Origin: Akebia trifoliata
Lineage: Eukaryota; Streptophyta; Magnoliopsida; Ranunculales; Lardizabalaceae
Length of the DNA: 64,000 bases
Reading direction: 5' to 3'
NCBI GenBank assembly: GCA_017979445.1
Contig: CM030715.1
Location: forward strand, 26,852,669-26,916,668
Below, piece by piece: positions 35,487-48,157 of the stretch. Numbering within the stretch: the first letter of the stretch is position 1; each line of letters starts with the position of its first letter. The notes beneath the pieces were generated by a model. It searched no databases, had not been told where the DNA came from, and was given only the letters and a program-made list of their open reading frames with translations. The position numbers and the translations under genes are program-made.

Positions 35487-36005
35487 TGTTGGAATTATTA
35501 TTTTATTATTTATTTATTTTCGTTATCAAAATTATTTTGTAGCCTTTTCACATATACAAATTTTATATAAATACTGGATTGTAATTTGTTTAAAACATTA
35601 AGGATAAAATTGGAAACCATGTTACTAGTCTGACATTGGTTACCAGCATCAAATATGATGGGTGAGTGAACATCCTATCAAAATTTAAGTAGTATTCACC
35701 TAATACTAGAATTCTACGATAGGTAGAATTCTAGTATCTTTCTTTATAAATAGGTGGTCGTCCCCTCCTATCTACACACAGATTATTCTATTATTGAGAT
35801 AGAGGTTCCCATCACCAAAAGTGTAGGCAGAGTTGGGGTAGTGCACCTGTTCTTTGCAGATCAAGATCAACGTATTCTCCGCGGATAATCGGAAAAGCGA
35901 ATCCAGGTATTTTACAATTATTATTTGTTTGATTCGATTATTATATTATTTGTTCAAGATCAAATCCTAGATCCATGTCTACTATGTTTATAGTTATTGC
36001 AAATA
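35487..36005 (+). repeat. 3' LTR of copia element 2
   Basis: 519 bp from TGTTGGAATTATT to GCAAATA; the terminal CA has become TA. Single copy of the 59-bp segment that is doubled in the 5' LTR. Confidence 0.9.
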
Positions 36006-36251
36006 AAAAATCCTCTCAAAGAGTTCCAACAATGGCCATGTATTTAAGACAAAGAAAAAATCCCAACTAAGAAAACCTCCTTTCACTCTAAAACCCTCTC
36101 TAAAAAAACTCTTACACCAAATATTCTTTTTTGATATCAAACCCATAGAAGGTGCTATCTAAAGAAATTACAAAAATACCAAAATGCCTCCCAAATAATT
36201 AGGAGATTAAAAAACCCTTAAGAAGAGTGATTTTGAATCATTATCCCAACA

Positions 36252-38759
36252 TTACTCTATCACCATCTATCAATTTTTTCCCTAATCACAATAGTTGAGC
36301 TATATCTTCTTTTTTTAGTGGGGTACTTGAAGTTTTCATTATCATTGACGCTCAATTTGGTAATAAACAATGATAGGGGTATCATAGTTTTCATTAATAT
36401 GAACAACCCAGAATAAGAAATAGGTTTGTTCAATATCTCTTTCTATTGGAATCAATTACAATCGGATCTCTTAAAACTAAACCAACCAAGTTCCGGAACC
36501 AATTTTTGACGGTTTCAATTCTAACTTCATAAATTGGAAATTGGGAATCCATACCAATAAAAATCAAAATCGAAACAATTCAACAGATTTGGTTCCTTTA
36601 GAAATCAAGCCGGAACTGATCCATTGATACTCGTGGTGGCACATGCCGAAGTGACATTCCTTTTAGAAGAAGGTTAAAATGACTTCTTATGACACTGCAT
36701 TCAACATGGCTTTGACATGGAGTTGTGCCTCAGAACCATATATACAAGTGAAATGTCCAATGCATTATCCTGCGCAATCACTCGAGCATTGTGCTTCTTC
36801 TTAATTCCTTTTATTTAGACACCTTTAGAATTTGCTGATAATTTGAGATTGCCCACCTCCTAATTCAATGTTTTGCCCCCCTCCCCTATTTGATTTAAAC
36901 ACCACCCTAGGGTTTGATGAATATTAATTTGAAATGTCCACCTTTGATGAAACTGATGACATGTCCCCTTTTGACCTTACTGTCACCCACCCTTTAAATT
37001 TTTTAAATGATTAAGACACCCCTCTATTAAAGTTGGTGAATTCTTTAGATATCCATGAGTTTGAAAATTTTGACATGCCCCCCCGCCTTTCACCTTGTTT
37101 CTCTTTTCTAATCTAAACTAACAAAAAAAAAATAATAATCATGATACCCTCGTTTTCAATTTGTAACAAAAAAAATTGTTAATTTTTCCTCCTAAAACTA
37201 AATATCTTCAAATCTCCTACCTTTTTTTAGTAAATGAATTTTAATTTATTTAACCTCATCTTCTATCCATCGTTTTGAACATCGCCTAAATCACTTATAG
37301 AAAATCAAAATTAAAATCTCATCATCTTCTATTAAAAGAAATCTTATCATTAGGTAAGTTTGAAAACTAAACTTTAGCCAAGAGATTGAAGATGACTAAT
37401 TTTGTGGAGAAAAATCAATTTTTAATTTCATGTTGAAGATAAAGGTACTGAGGTCATTTTGCATTAATCTATTGTACAAGACTAAGGTCAAGGCCATGCA
37501 GGCATTTTGATGGATTTGAGATGTCCTATGTTTCTAAACTAAATGCCCCTTGACTTGAATCTTCTCTCAGACTGATGAGAAATGACTTAAATACCCTCTT
37601 CTTCAAATTCTAACTTAAAAATCCGTAATTTTCTCCTCCCATAAACTAGTCAACTTGAAGCTTTAGAACCTAGCACCCCCACCTAGAAAAAATTTCTTGG
37701 CTCCTCCCCTGCTTACAGTCATAGTATTTAGGTCAAAATATGATTACGACATCCTTAGTTCGTAACGCAGTTACTTCGATTTTGCCAGAATATTCCAAAT
37801 TATTTATAAAATCAATAGAATTGTAAATACTGAAAATTCCTCTTATATTAGTTACTATTTTTTTTTCCCAATTATCTTAATGTTTTGAAAAAGATAAAAC
37901 AATTCTCTATATACAGCACATGTGCAGCCTTCATGGCCTGTCTAAACGTGTTATAAGAGATCTTGATAGCGTCAAAAAAGGCAGATTCAATGGTAGGACC
38001 CATATTACCACCAAAAATATAATATAACACGTTAAAAAGAGCAGACAACCACACATGAGTTGTTTATAAACCCAACTTGTGATAAACCGTGGCACAGGAG
38101 AGTTTTTTGACCAAGGGTCAGTCGGCCCAGCCCAACAAATAGTGCCATAAGACATTTGGGGGAGAGAGACATGAAGGGTTAATTTATAATCAAATTCCAA
38201 CTCTTAGAAACATGTTTATTTGCAGGAATTGAGATGACTTAGGAGCATTAGAGAACTACTTGACCCTATTCTTGTTAATCGGTTTTGGAGTGCACCTTGT
38301 GGCAAATTGAGAGTTTGGTGAGTGATCAGTTTCAAATTTCCTGCAAAAGTGCGATTAACCAAAAAAAAGCTAAAAGCAAAAGTGGTTCAGACACCATTTG
38401 CGAGAAGTCGTTTCTTCCTCAATGTACACAATTTTATCTATTTTGTCCCTCCATTTTTTTTAACAAAATTCCAAATTTTTATTATTTTATCCTCAATTAT
38501 TTTTATAGGTATTTATTGTCAATTTTTAGTTATTACAAAAGTTCCCTCTCAAATCATTATGGCCAATAAATTTTTTGACATTACACCTTACGAATACATC
38601 ACTTTCTCAACTCAATGATGACATTTTCAAGGTGTTAAGATAATTTTTACCCCGATAATAACCATGCTTAGTAAGTACTTTTTGGGTCTAGGCATGATGT
38701 TATTTGGTGAAAATAGATCCTGTAGACTAGATTATGTATGAATGACATGATGCCTAAGG
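36252..38759. other. Gene-free stretch right of the nested copias
   Basis: No coding sequence supported. 36,800-37,680 consists of loosely repeated phrases ('acccccctccc', 'gacatgcccc', 'taaataccctcttcttcaa'), also seen at 22,690-22,860. This suggests an old dispersed repeat. The overlapping ORFs at 38,285-38,618 are low-complexity and have no recognisable relative. Confidence 0.45.
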
Positions 38760-39360
38760 GGGAGAGAGAGAGATGAGGTATTTCTATCATCTTCCTGATC
38801 GACCTATGAATCGACGAGATGTTTGTTGTTGTACAGAAGTGTAACAAGAGTAGGAAGTAAATTGAAAATAAACACGTATATAGGACTCAAGGATTTATAT
38901 AGTTAGACAAATTGCGTACGTCCATAGAGGAGAATGAGATCAATCCACTATGAATGATAAAGATCGGTTACAAACTCCCAACTCTTTGCAAGTCTCTCAG
39001 CCATAAAAAATCTCACTAAGTAATCAAAATAATAATAATTATAAGTTATCACAAAATTCTAACCTGAAAATACATTACCCCCAAACCGTCTGAATAGGCC
39101 AATTGGGTAGCATGACCCAGCCCTTCGAACCAAGACCCTATGCCTAGGGAAAGAGGCCCTTTTTCCTTGATTTAGCCTCTTGAAGGAAACTAAGGAATAC
39201 GACATCTCACAACATTTGCAAATTACAATCTCATGGCCAACTAAGTTTATATTTTTTTTCAAATTATTGGGTTGGGTATGAGAAAATTGCATCACTTAAA
39301 CTTCGTCCCTTCTTTCACAGGGGGAGCGGATCCTCTATAGCCTATCTTTCCTGTAGCTCC
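38760..39360 (-). repeat. Probable LTR remnant (copia-like)
   Basis: The phrase 'aggatttatatagttagac' followed by 'acgtccatagagga' resembles wording common in reverse-oriented plant copia LTRs. Neither LTR ends nor a partner copy are visible, so the extent is approximate. Confidence 0.35.
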
Positions 39361-39427
39361 CTATGCCACTCTCTTCGTAAGAGAGAGGGCTCATGTTTAA
39401 AAAAAAAACAATATATAAAAAAAAAGT

Positions 39428-39600
39428 CGTGCTAGGGTGACATTTTTGGGTGACAAAACTAACATTTTGACGTGGTGGTGTGCACATAACCATAGATGCT
39501 TTTTTACTTGTATCTTGAGGAAGATCATCTACGGTTATGTGGGCTGGTCCACATCAAAATGTCATTTTTGTCACTACCAAAAATGTCACTCCAGCATTAG
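39428..39600. mobile_element. Hairpin MITE, family H (copy 4)
   Basis: The best-preserved copy: the left 'gctagggtgacatttttggg' and 'aacattttgacgtgg' pair with the right 'ccacatcaaaatgtcatttt' and 'aaaaatgtcactccagca'. The centre carries 'cataaccatagatgctttt', 'cttgaggaagatcatctacg', so the element folds into a stem of about 75 bp. Non-coding. Confidence 0.75.
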
Positions 39601-40745
39601 TATAAAAAAATAGGGACAATGACCATAAGACTTATTTTTTTTAAATATGTACCAAAAAGTCCCTTCTAAGAACATATGGATTCTTTAATACTCATTTGAT
39701 CAAATATTAGTCTAAAAGGGATTTTTGAAGTGAAAACATCGTTTTTCAATGATTTTTTAAGTTTAAAGAAATGTGTTTATTTGAGAATATTTGAGGTACT
39801 TCTATGTTTTAAAATTAATGTCATGCCTCTGGACTATAGCCATTTCTTATTAAAAAAATGAAAAAGAAAAATCTAAAAGAAAAAAAATCCTTGTTTAGTC
39901 TTCCCAAAACTAGTAATCTTTTAACTCACATAGATGATGATGGATATGAGTATGGTAATCATCATAATCATAAAATTGATTTTATCTATGTATATTAGAT
40001 TTATTATACAATATAAATAATTTTAAATAGTTAAAATATAATTTTAGAACTCGACTTAACTATTCATTGAATTGTTCAACTAAAACATTAACAATTCAAC
40101 ATAAAAGAATCAAATAAAATTATATTGAATTTATGAATATCTTTTTACAAATTAAAAATATTTATTTTTTATTTTTCATGAAAATATTAATAATCAAATA
40201 AATTAGTCAAGTTTTTTTATTTGACTGCGTTTATTTTTAGATCAAACCACTTTGTAAAGTTGCTAAAAGGGTATTTCAATAATTTTCCTTAAAAAAGATT
40301 TTCAAAAGATCCTTAATCGGTTAGTATCTTATTAAGTGGCACTTAAATGGCATGTATTCTTTATAAGGAGACTATTTGATACATATACTCAATAAAGAGT
40401 CCTTCACAGTCATTATCCCAAATAATAACCACACAGTCCTCTAATGTTCATGGCCTAGATTTGATTTAAAAAAATAATAATAAACATTTTACCAGATCCA
40501 AGACTTTTGAAAAGAATGGTTCATGTACTCACAATTTCAAAGGGTAGGATTTAACAATCTTATTGACATGGCGGTTTTCCAACTGTCCAATTTCGCTAAG
40601 AGGGCTACAGAGGATTCGTTCCCCCTTTTGTGGGCATATTTGTTGGGATGATGTGTCCAACAATTGTCTTTTTTTTTTTTTTGAGATCATACGACATTAA
40701 TGATAGGTATAATTTTGTGATACATTAAAGAGAAACTTATTGATA
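39601..40745. other. Gene-free AT-rich stretch
   Basis: No coding sequence or transposon ends recognised. A poly-T run lies at about 40,669-40,682 just before the gypsy element. Confidence 0.5.
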
Positions 40746-40750
40746 GTTAC

Positions 40751-41180
40751 TGTGGAGGGAAATTTTAATAGTCTCGGAGTCTGGGCATGTCGTAGAATGG
40801 TCATTCGATCCATCAAAGAAGGTCCTAAGAAAGAGAGCTTGTCTTAGGGTCGGGAAAAGCGTCCAAGTCCAAGATTCCAAAAAATACGGGATCTTATGCT
40901 AAGTTGAATAACTTCGCTTCGACTGGAGAACAATCAGGAGAAAATCAAGGAAAGATATGATTCGAGATCAAATAAGGAATTTGTGGCAAGCCTATAAATG
41001 AGAGTCCAGCATCACGAAGAAGGTACAAAATTGATCCTATCTATGTAGAGTCTCATAATCTAAGCTCTTATTGACTTAAGTATCGGAATCTTTGTGGAAC
41101 AAGGGAAGGAAGAAGGACTCAAGGATCAGACTATTGGTATATTATGTAGTCCGAGGGTATTCTCAATAATTTCCTTTACA
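40751..41180 (+). repeat. 5' LTR of the gypsy element
   Basis: Begins TGTGGAGGGAAATTTTAATAG and ends TTTACA before the primer-site region. TATA-type 'cctataaatgagagtcc' near 40,992. Confidence 0.9.
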
Positions 41181-41631
41181 ATTTGGTGTCATCCATGGTA
41201 ACGAAAATAATAACATGACGATAACATGGTGAGTACGAGAAATGAAGAACCCAGGGGGCAGCATAGGCAGCCCCAGGAGGACAACGGGCTATTATAGCCC
41301 AAGAGGAACCACAGTGCAAGTAGATATCGGAGATCTAGGAAGCGTTGCATCTAACTCGATACCTGACGGACAGGGGCTTCTGTAGACCATGGAAACCCTG
41401 CTATTGCGGATGAAGGCTAAACTACAGCAAGGTCTCGATAGTTAGGCAGAAGAACTTCGAGCCCTGAAAAAGGATAACGAATATATAAGGAAATGATTAG
41501 CAAAGGATTCTGAGGCAAGGAAAACAACTGAAGTTGCAGGAGAAACTGAGGAAGAAAATTCAAATCTTGATAGAAGGAAAGAAAAGTTGCGGAGCGCACA
41601 TAAGTTTTTCCCATGAAAGAACCTTCTGACC

Positions 41632-42363
41632 ATGGGGGAGGTAGAAGAAATGTTCAAAATGAGGGAGGATGTTGCTGCTAGGGGAGGTCAAGCTGGACAG
41701 TTGGCTTGGTCTATTGTGAGAGACTTACAATCCTCGCCATTCTCAGAAGAAATTTTCCAGGCCGAGCCCCCTAGGAAGTTTCATGTACAAAAATTTGACT
41801 CCTTTGATGGAATGCGCGACGCTGTGGAACACATCATGCATTACAAAAATTAGATGATTCTGTATCAAGGGAATAATGCCCTAATGTGTAAGATGTTCAC
41901 CTCAATGCTTAAGTCGGCTAGCATCTCTTGGTTTCAAGGGTTGAAAATTGACTCAGTAAGGAGCTTCTCGATATTGGAAGAATCTTTTGTGGCTCAATAT
42001 ATCCACAATCGGGAGAGGAAGGTAAAAACGAACGTGTTGTTCAATCTAAGGCAAGAAGATAGAGGAAACATTCAAACCTTCACTGCTTGGTTCCAAGCTC
42101 AAGAGTTACAAGAGGAAAACCTGAATGATGAACTTGTAGCACAGGCATACGTGAATGTAGTCATTCCAAGGACCATGATGCACGAAGAACTCATCACCAA
42201 CCCTCTAGAAAAGATGGAAGACCTTTATGTTATGGCTAGAAAGTTCATCAACTTGGAAGACGCTTTAATGGTACGAGCAACGAGAAGCCCTGCATCAGTA
42301 AATACGGTCACCCCGAAAAAGAAAACAACGAAAGTAAAGAAACGCAAGACCAAGCCAAGATAA
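41632..42363 (+). pseudogene. Gypsy gag with one in-frame stop
   Basis: Encodes a retrotransposon gag domain (RKFHVQKFDSFDGMRDAVEH, LKSASISWFQGLK, SFSILEESFVAQYIHNRER, QEDRGNIQTFTAWFQ, a lysine-rich end). A single in-frame TAG (41,851-41,853) splits an otherwise continuous 244-codon frame. Gag would form the virus-like particle. The region between 41,180 and 41,632 is leader, with further decayed gag-like coding. Confidence 0.82.
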
Positions 42364-42833
42364 GTACGAAATAAACCTGGGATATGGTAGGGAGGATGTC
42401 GTGGAACGCAAGTAAGGTGATGATACCCCTCTCTGAGAAACCCTCTAAGATACTGAATCATATAAAACCAACTCAGGCTTCAGACAGCCTCAAGAGAATT
42501 ACGAAGGCAGGCTCGAGAGATTGTATTGAAAATATCATCGAGCAAAAGACCATTTGAATAGATGATTATTATAGATTAAGGCACATAATCAAGGACATGA
42601 TCGACTAAGGAAATTTAAGAAGATTCGTTGCTATAATCGAAGAGGAAGAAAGAAATTGGGAACTTCTACCTCCGTCACAAAGGGATCCATTGAGGGGAGA
42701 ACCAGGGGCAAGAAGGGTGATCAACGTGATCTTCGAATAACATCTTTTAGAGGAGGAGACGAACAACTCACACAGAGCCAAAATCAAAAAGCTAATTCAT
42801 GAAAATGAGGTATTTTAGGCCTCCAAAGGAGCT

Positions 42834-43226
42834 ATGGTTGCCCGAATCCTAAATTCAATATGGGAACCAAAAGCCATGATATTTACCCAGGAAGACCTCA
42901 AGGGGATATCCCTTCCTCACAAAGATGCTTTGGTCATCACTTTGGTGGTGGGAACGGTAGAGCTAAGAAGAATACTTATGGCTGTTGGGAGTGCAGTAGA
43001 TATACTATTTTTTCTGACAACTGAGCAGAAAGGAGTATTGGGGAGCCTCAAACCTGTAAGAGAGATCATGTTACCAATATCTACAAGACCAGAGATAGTC
43101 ATGGTCAGGTTCGTTGTAGTGGATTCTAGGATGGCTTATAATGTTATCCTAGGCCGGAGATGGATCCACACAATGAAAGTTGTCCCGTTAACTTATCATC
43201 AAGTAATAAAGTTCCCAACCCAATAA
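42834..43226 (+). pseudogene. Gypsy retroviral-type aspartic protease remnant
   Basis: Carries the family wording around the active site (LMAVGSAVDILFF) and the downstream YNVILGRRWIH. In working copies the active site reads like VDxGSSxDIL. Here the catalytic aspartate position is not preserved (A-V-G-S), so proteolytic activity is not expected. Confidence 0.72.
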
Positions 43227-43439
43227 GGGTTGACAGAAATCAAATGAAACTAACTAACAATACGAAGATGCTACTCTACGACGGTCAAATGGAAGATTAA
43301 AAAAGAAGAAGATCCAGTTACCGCTCAATAACAATTATCGAACGAATCACCTCTAGGGTATGAGGTGGACGCAGAGAGGGTGATAGAGGCAGACTCAGGA
43401 GATTTGGGAGAACATCAGACGTATGTAGGGGAGGGGCTC

Positions 43440-44814
43440 GGTGATGAGGAAACATAAACCCTCGTAAAGTTTCTGAGAGAAAATAAGAATGTGTTTGCAT
43501 GGTCTTTCGAAGACATGCCAGGCATATATCCAGACGTTGCTTACCACTGCTTAAATATGGACCCGAACTTTCGGCCAATACAGTAGAAACCAATGAGGTT
43601 GGCACCATACTTGAGACAGTCAAAAAACGAAGAAATATTCATTCTAGAAGGTAGGATTCATTGAGGAAGTTCACTACCATCATGGATAGCAAACATAGTA
43701 GCCGTCCAAAAAAAAGACGAGAGAACCAGAGTTTGCATCGACTTCATTAACAAACAAAGCTTGTTCAAAAGATGAATTTTCCTTGCCACACATAGATCGA
43801 TTGGTAGAAATTACCGCAAGACATGAGAGATTTTCATTTATGTATGATTACTCAAGATACAGCCAGATCCCTCTAGCTTGGGAACACAAGGAAAAAATGG
43901 CTTTTATCACAGAATAATGGCTCTATAAGGTAATGTTGTTCAGATTCAAAAATGCAAGGGCTATTTACTAGCGAAGATATGCTCGACAAAACTATGGAAG
44001 TCTATATAGACGACATGTTGGTAAAAAACAAATGTTTGAAAGACCATATATGACACATTTGAAGGCAACATTCATTTGACTAAGACAATATGGGATGTGA
44101 CTCAACCCACATAAATGCACTTTTGACTAGCATCAAGGAAGTTCTTGGTGTATATGATGACTATGAGAGGAATCGAAGTAAATCTGAACCAAATCAGGAT
44201 GGAGGATCGTTGCGCTCACACCAAATGAAGTCACACACTAATGTGAAGTAGGTACAGAAGTTAACAGAGAAGATTGCTACGCTCAACAGGGTTCATCTCA
44301 CAAACTTCAGAAAAATGGCGACCTTTATTCACGTTACTTAAGAAAGGGTCAGGGCTCAACTGGACGAAGGAGTATGAGAAATCATAGGAGTTAAAAAGAT
44401 ATTTTGGGGCACCACCAATCCTAAGTACACCGCAACACAAAGAGGTCTTGGGAATTTACTTGGCAGCAACACCAATCTCGATCAGCTCGATATTATTCAG
44501 GATAGATGGAAAGAAGGAACTTCTGATCTACTTCATTAGCAAAACCCTGAACAACCCCAATACAATTACGGAGAAAATAGTTTTTGCCCTAGTTTACACT
44601 TTGTAGAAGCTTCGACCTTATGTCTAGGCTCACAGAATAAGGATATTCACGAAATATCCTTACTAGAATGGAGAAGTCCCGAAGAGTAGCGAAATGGGCA
44701 ATAACTCTAGGGGAGTTTGACTTTACGTAGAAATCAATAACAACACACAAGGGACAGGTGGTTGCAGATTTGTTAACGGATTTTCCAATAAAGGATCCGA
44801 ACTATGCGGATTAA
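43440..44814 (+). pseudogene. Gypsy reverse transcriptase-RNase H remnant
   Basis: Recognisable blocks: VKFLRENKNVFAWSFEDMPG, YHCLNMDPNFRPIQ, IANIVAVQKKDERTRVCIDF, a preserved YIDD (44,003-44,014) within VYIDDMLVK, then YLAATPISISSILFRIDGKK and ELLIYFISKTLN. Many stops and frameshifts. The RT 'palm' blocks before YIDD are compressed, suggesting small deletions. Confidence 0.85.
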
Positions 44815-47560
44815 CAGGCATGATAGAAGGGGGAACCTGCTCAGTGGGGTCAGAAAGAACTTGGAGATGAGCATCAAGGTCGTCCGCTCTTTTCTTCTCT
44901 TTTTGATATGCTGCTTCCCAATCATCCACAACCGTATCTAATTGAAGTTGGAGTCGATCTTTCTGTTCTTTCAAAGCTTCGACCTTCTGTCTCGCATTCT
45001 CTTCAGTGAGGGCCTAGAGCTCATAAATCTTCTGGCAAAGATCATTCCCCTCTAGCAAGGATAGCTCTCGAGACTTGTGGAGCGACTCCTTGAGGCTTTT
45101 GACCTCCACAACGAGCTTGGAAATGCTCTGATCTCTCCAAGCCATAGAAGCCTTGCTCTCCTCATAGATGAGGCCGAGCTTCCAAGCAAATTGTGTTAAA
45201 CCTATACATGAAAGAGACGAAATCAATCAATGGATAGTAAATATATTGAAAGAACGAAAGAAGAAAATAAAGAATGTATACCTGAGCCAACCTTCTGAGA
45301 GAATCCTCGAACAAGGAATCGGGGTCCTTGTCCAGAAGATTGTATACACCCGAGAGGTAGGCTAACTCGAAAATCGCTCGAGCCACCTCATCTTCTTTTA
45401 AGGTTGAATGAGACTTGGGAATGCACCATCCATCGATCATGGGAATGAGAGTAAAAGCCTTTTCCAATGAGGAGTTTTGATGAGAGTTGAGTGCTTAGGA
45501 AGAAGACCCAGACCCCTTCCTAGAAGTCAAGAGTGACTTCTGGTTATTGAAAGTAGCATAGGCTACATTTACTTTTTTTTTTTTTTTATGGAAAACAACC
45601 CTCTTCTGCCTCTTGGTAAGAGGAGCCAGTCCATCCGACCCTTGGGATTGGGTCGGGGCTATGTTTTGGACGTCAAGATCCTGACCAGTACTTGAGATGG
45701 GGGGTTGGCAGAGGAATGGGAAGGTGGAGGCTTGCGAACTCGAAGTGGACTCCCGATTTCTTCTTCCCCTTCTTCAGTCTAGTCGCGGAGCTAGAGGAAT
45801 GAGGATTGGGGGGTAGTTGGCTTTGGGGTAGTCTCAAGAGAGGTTCTGAGGCCGAGGCTAGAGGAAAAGGCTTCGGAAGAAGAGGAAGAAGAAAGTGGCG
45901 GGATATGGTTAAAGTTGATGGGACCTAAAGTGGAAGGATCGGTGAGACACCTCTTCAACATCTTGTCTCGAAGAATGGCTTCGAGGACAGCAGCGGGAGG
46001 GGGGTTGTTGTCTTTTGGGTAACTTGCGAAGCGAATAGAAGCCTTGCTCTCCTCGTAAAGGAGGCGAAGCTTCTGAGCAAGCTCCGCCATCCCTAAAGAA
46101 AAGGCAAATAGGGAGTGTTGAACCTACACATGGAAGAAACAAAATCATTCAATGGATAGTAAATATATTAAAAGAACGAAAGAAGAAAGGAAAAAATGTA
46201 TACCTAAGCCAACCCTTTGAGAGAATCCTTGAACAAGGAATCGGAATCCTTGTTTAGAAGATCGTATACAACCCTCTTGTCACCCGGGAGGTAGGTTGAC
46301 TCAAAAATAGCTCGAGCCACCACATGCCCTCTTTCAGGGTAAAGTGAGACTCGGGAATGCATCATCCGCTGATCAAGGGAACAGGAATAAAATTCTTCTT
46401 CACGGAGGAAGCTTGATGAGAGTTAAGGGCCTGGGAAGAAGACCCAGACCCCTTTCTAGAAATCAGGAGTGACTTCTGGTTAGTGAAAGTAGTAGAGGCT
46501 ACATTCACCTGTTGTTTTTGTAGAAGAACAATCTTTTTCTGCCTTTTGGTAGGAGGAGGCAGACCACCGACCCTTGGGATTGGGTCGAGGCTATGATCTG
46601 GACGACAAGATCCTGATCAATACTTGAGACGGGGGGAGGGGGGGTTGGCAGAGGAACAGGAAGGTGGAGGCTTGCGAACTCGAAGTGGACTCCCGATTTC
46701 TTCTTACCCTTCTTCAGTCCATTTGGGGAGCTAGAGGAATGAAGATTGGGGTTTAGTTGGCTCTGGGGTAGTCTTAGGAGAGGTTCATAGGTCAAGGCTA
46801 GAGAAAGAAGCTTCGGGAGAAGAGGAAGAAGGAAGTGGCGGGATAAGGTTAAGGTTGATGGGACCTAAAGTAGAAGGGTCATTGAGACGCCCTTTCAACT
46901 TCTTGTCGCAAAGAATGGCTTTGAAGACAATAGTGGGAGGGGGGTTGTTGTCATTTGGGTAACCTGCGAAATAGACAACAAAGATGAGAAAAAAGCAAAT
47001 AAGAACAGGAAAATACAAAGAGAGGGTATAGAAGACTTACCCCCAGTAAACCCATTATAGTTTAAGGGATGGTTAGGATGATTGAGGGCATGCTCCCAAA
47101 ACCGTTTAGTTCGATAAGGAAAATGGGCCACTCCTTGTCAGAGTCAGGGATGTTAAAAAGCATCTCCTTCCCTTTCTTTTTGGTCAGGTAGAATTGTACA
47201 TCCCACTTCGAAGCCCTATCCATGGTAAATTGGGCTCAGATGTCATCGAGCCCAAGCCTATGGTGCTTGTTCAACTTTAAATTTACCAGCTCAATCATAC
47301 AGATTAGCCGGTAGAAGTTTCCAATCATCTGACTCAGAGCCTTATGGTAATAATTAAGGACCTCATGGGTCAGGGGCTGAGCGGAATTTGGAGGCCAACG
47401 CGGAGTTGACCCAAGTAAATGATCATGGTGCCCTCATCCCACTGTTGCAAGGGCCTAGGGGTTCAGTATAGAAAATTGTTACAGAATTAGGGATCTTAAA
47501 CTGATCCCTAATAGAGTCAATGTTAGGTATGGAGGAAAGTTTATAGGGTTTCTTCCCCAT
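44723..47560 (-). pseudogene. Antisense gene (aORF) inside the gypsy element, with intron and duplicated exons
   Basis: Minus-strand coding region starting at ATG 47,560 (MGKKPYKLSSIPNIDSIRDQ, then FKIPNSVTIFY). It continues in other frames through LNYYHKALSQMIGNFYRL and the RTKRFWEHALNHPNHPLNYN block. A clean intron follows, with donor GTAAGT near 47,042 and acceptor TTTCGCAG near 46,965. The next exon is proline/serine-rich (GYPNDNNPPPTIVF, LNLIPPLPSSSSPEA). Later blocks are heptad-like and coiled-coil-prone (VVEVKSLKESLHKSRELS, DRLQLQLDTVVDDWEAAYQK). The start and overall plan resemble the plant 'putative gypsy type transposon' protein family found antisense in Tat elements. Function unknown. 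Frameshifts and a stop show decay, and a 0.92-kb segment is duplicated. Confidence 0.7.
45146..46970. repeat. Tandem duplication of 0.92 kb within the antisense gene
   Basis: The block starting 'atagaagccttgctctcctc' at about 45,146 recurs at about 46,037, and the landmark 'tggatagtaaatatatt' occurs at 45,231 and 46,152. Each unit carries the same exon-intron-exon wording, including the proline/serine-rich exon. The units have since diverged by substitutions and small indels. Confidence 0.85.
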
Positions 47561-48157
47561 GATAAGTAATAACGCAAGGAAAAGAAAGTACCTTGAAGAA
47601 AGAAAGAGAACGAGATCCGAGTAAGAGGGCATTGAGCAAGGGAAGGAGGCAAGAGAGCGAGAGCACGAGCGAGAAAGGGGGTGAAGACAGAAACAAAGTA
47701 GTAAAAGATTGGCAGGACACTCCTTAAATAGGGAAAACAACTTTGGGACCGCAAAAATATGAACAAACGAGGATACATCGAGATTCGATAATCCATAAGG
47801 GATGAACCTCGAAGAACGAGACCATCAAGGTTGAAAGACGCGCATGATGGAGAACAGAAGTCGAGGCGACTATGTGACAACATCGCCTCACTAAAGTCAA
47901 TGGAAGCAAAACACGTGTGCCTAAGAGACGTGCAGCCGACATCACATCGCATGAGGTGGAGTTTCGCACCTCAATTACTCAGTCGACGTAGTAAATGCGA
48001 TCGGTAGAAAAGTGACGCGTGGGCTAAGCATTAATGGGGCAATTACTGCGCAACAAATACGACTGTCCTAACCCTGGAATGCCACGTGACCGACCCTTAA
48101 TGACAAATAGTAAGTCTTGGGAACGCAGGTTATACTTGAGTTCCCGAGAGGGAGCAT

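Larger units (their letters stand above)
29700..36005 (+). mobile_element. Nested Ty1-copia retrotransposon 2, internally deleted
   Basis: Inserted in the 5' LTR of copia 1. The 5' LTR is 29,700-30,277 and the 3' LTR 35,487-36,005; they differ at roughly 20 positions by eye plus one 59-bp duplication. A 5-bp AAAAA direct repeat flanks the element (29,695-29,699 and 36,006-36,010). The primer site TTGGTATCAGAGCC follows the 5' LTR, and a purine-rich AAGGCCAAGTGGTAGAT precedes the 3' LTR. Order: long leader, gag, the C-terminal end of integrase, RT, RNase H. Protease and most of integrase are missing and all frames are broken, so it is defective. Confidence 0.92.
24822..36251 (-). mobile_element. 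Decayed Ty1-copia retrotransposon 1 (Tork/Tnt1-like), host of a nested copia
   Basis: On the minus strand the order is 5' LTR, primer site, gag, protease/integrase, reverse transcriptase, RNase H, polypurine tract, 3' LTR, which is copia order. The 5' LTR is 29,372-29,699 plus 36,011-36,251, split by element 2. The 3' LTR is 24,822-25,265, where about 115 bp of its far end is missing. The PBS (29,358-29,369) resembles the initiator-Met tRNA site and the PPT (25,266-25,276, AAGGTGGAGAT on the minus strand) abuts the 3' LTR. All reading frames carry stops and frameshifts, so it cannot be active. Lineage is judged from the CPHKSWFDSF region (inference). Confidence 0.9.

Noticed and set aside
38285..38618. 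Two overlapping plus-strand ORFs of 94 and 98 codons
   Set aside because: Same DNA in two frames, A/T-driven composition, no motif and no splice-compatible neighbours.
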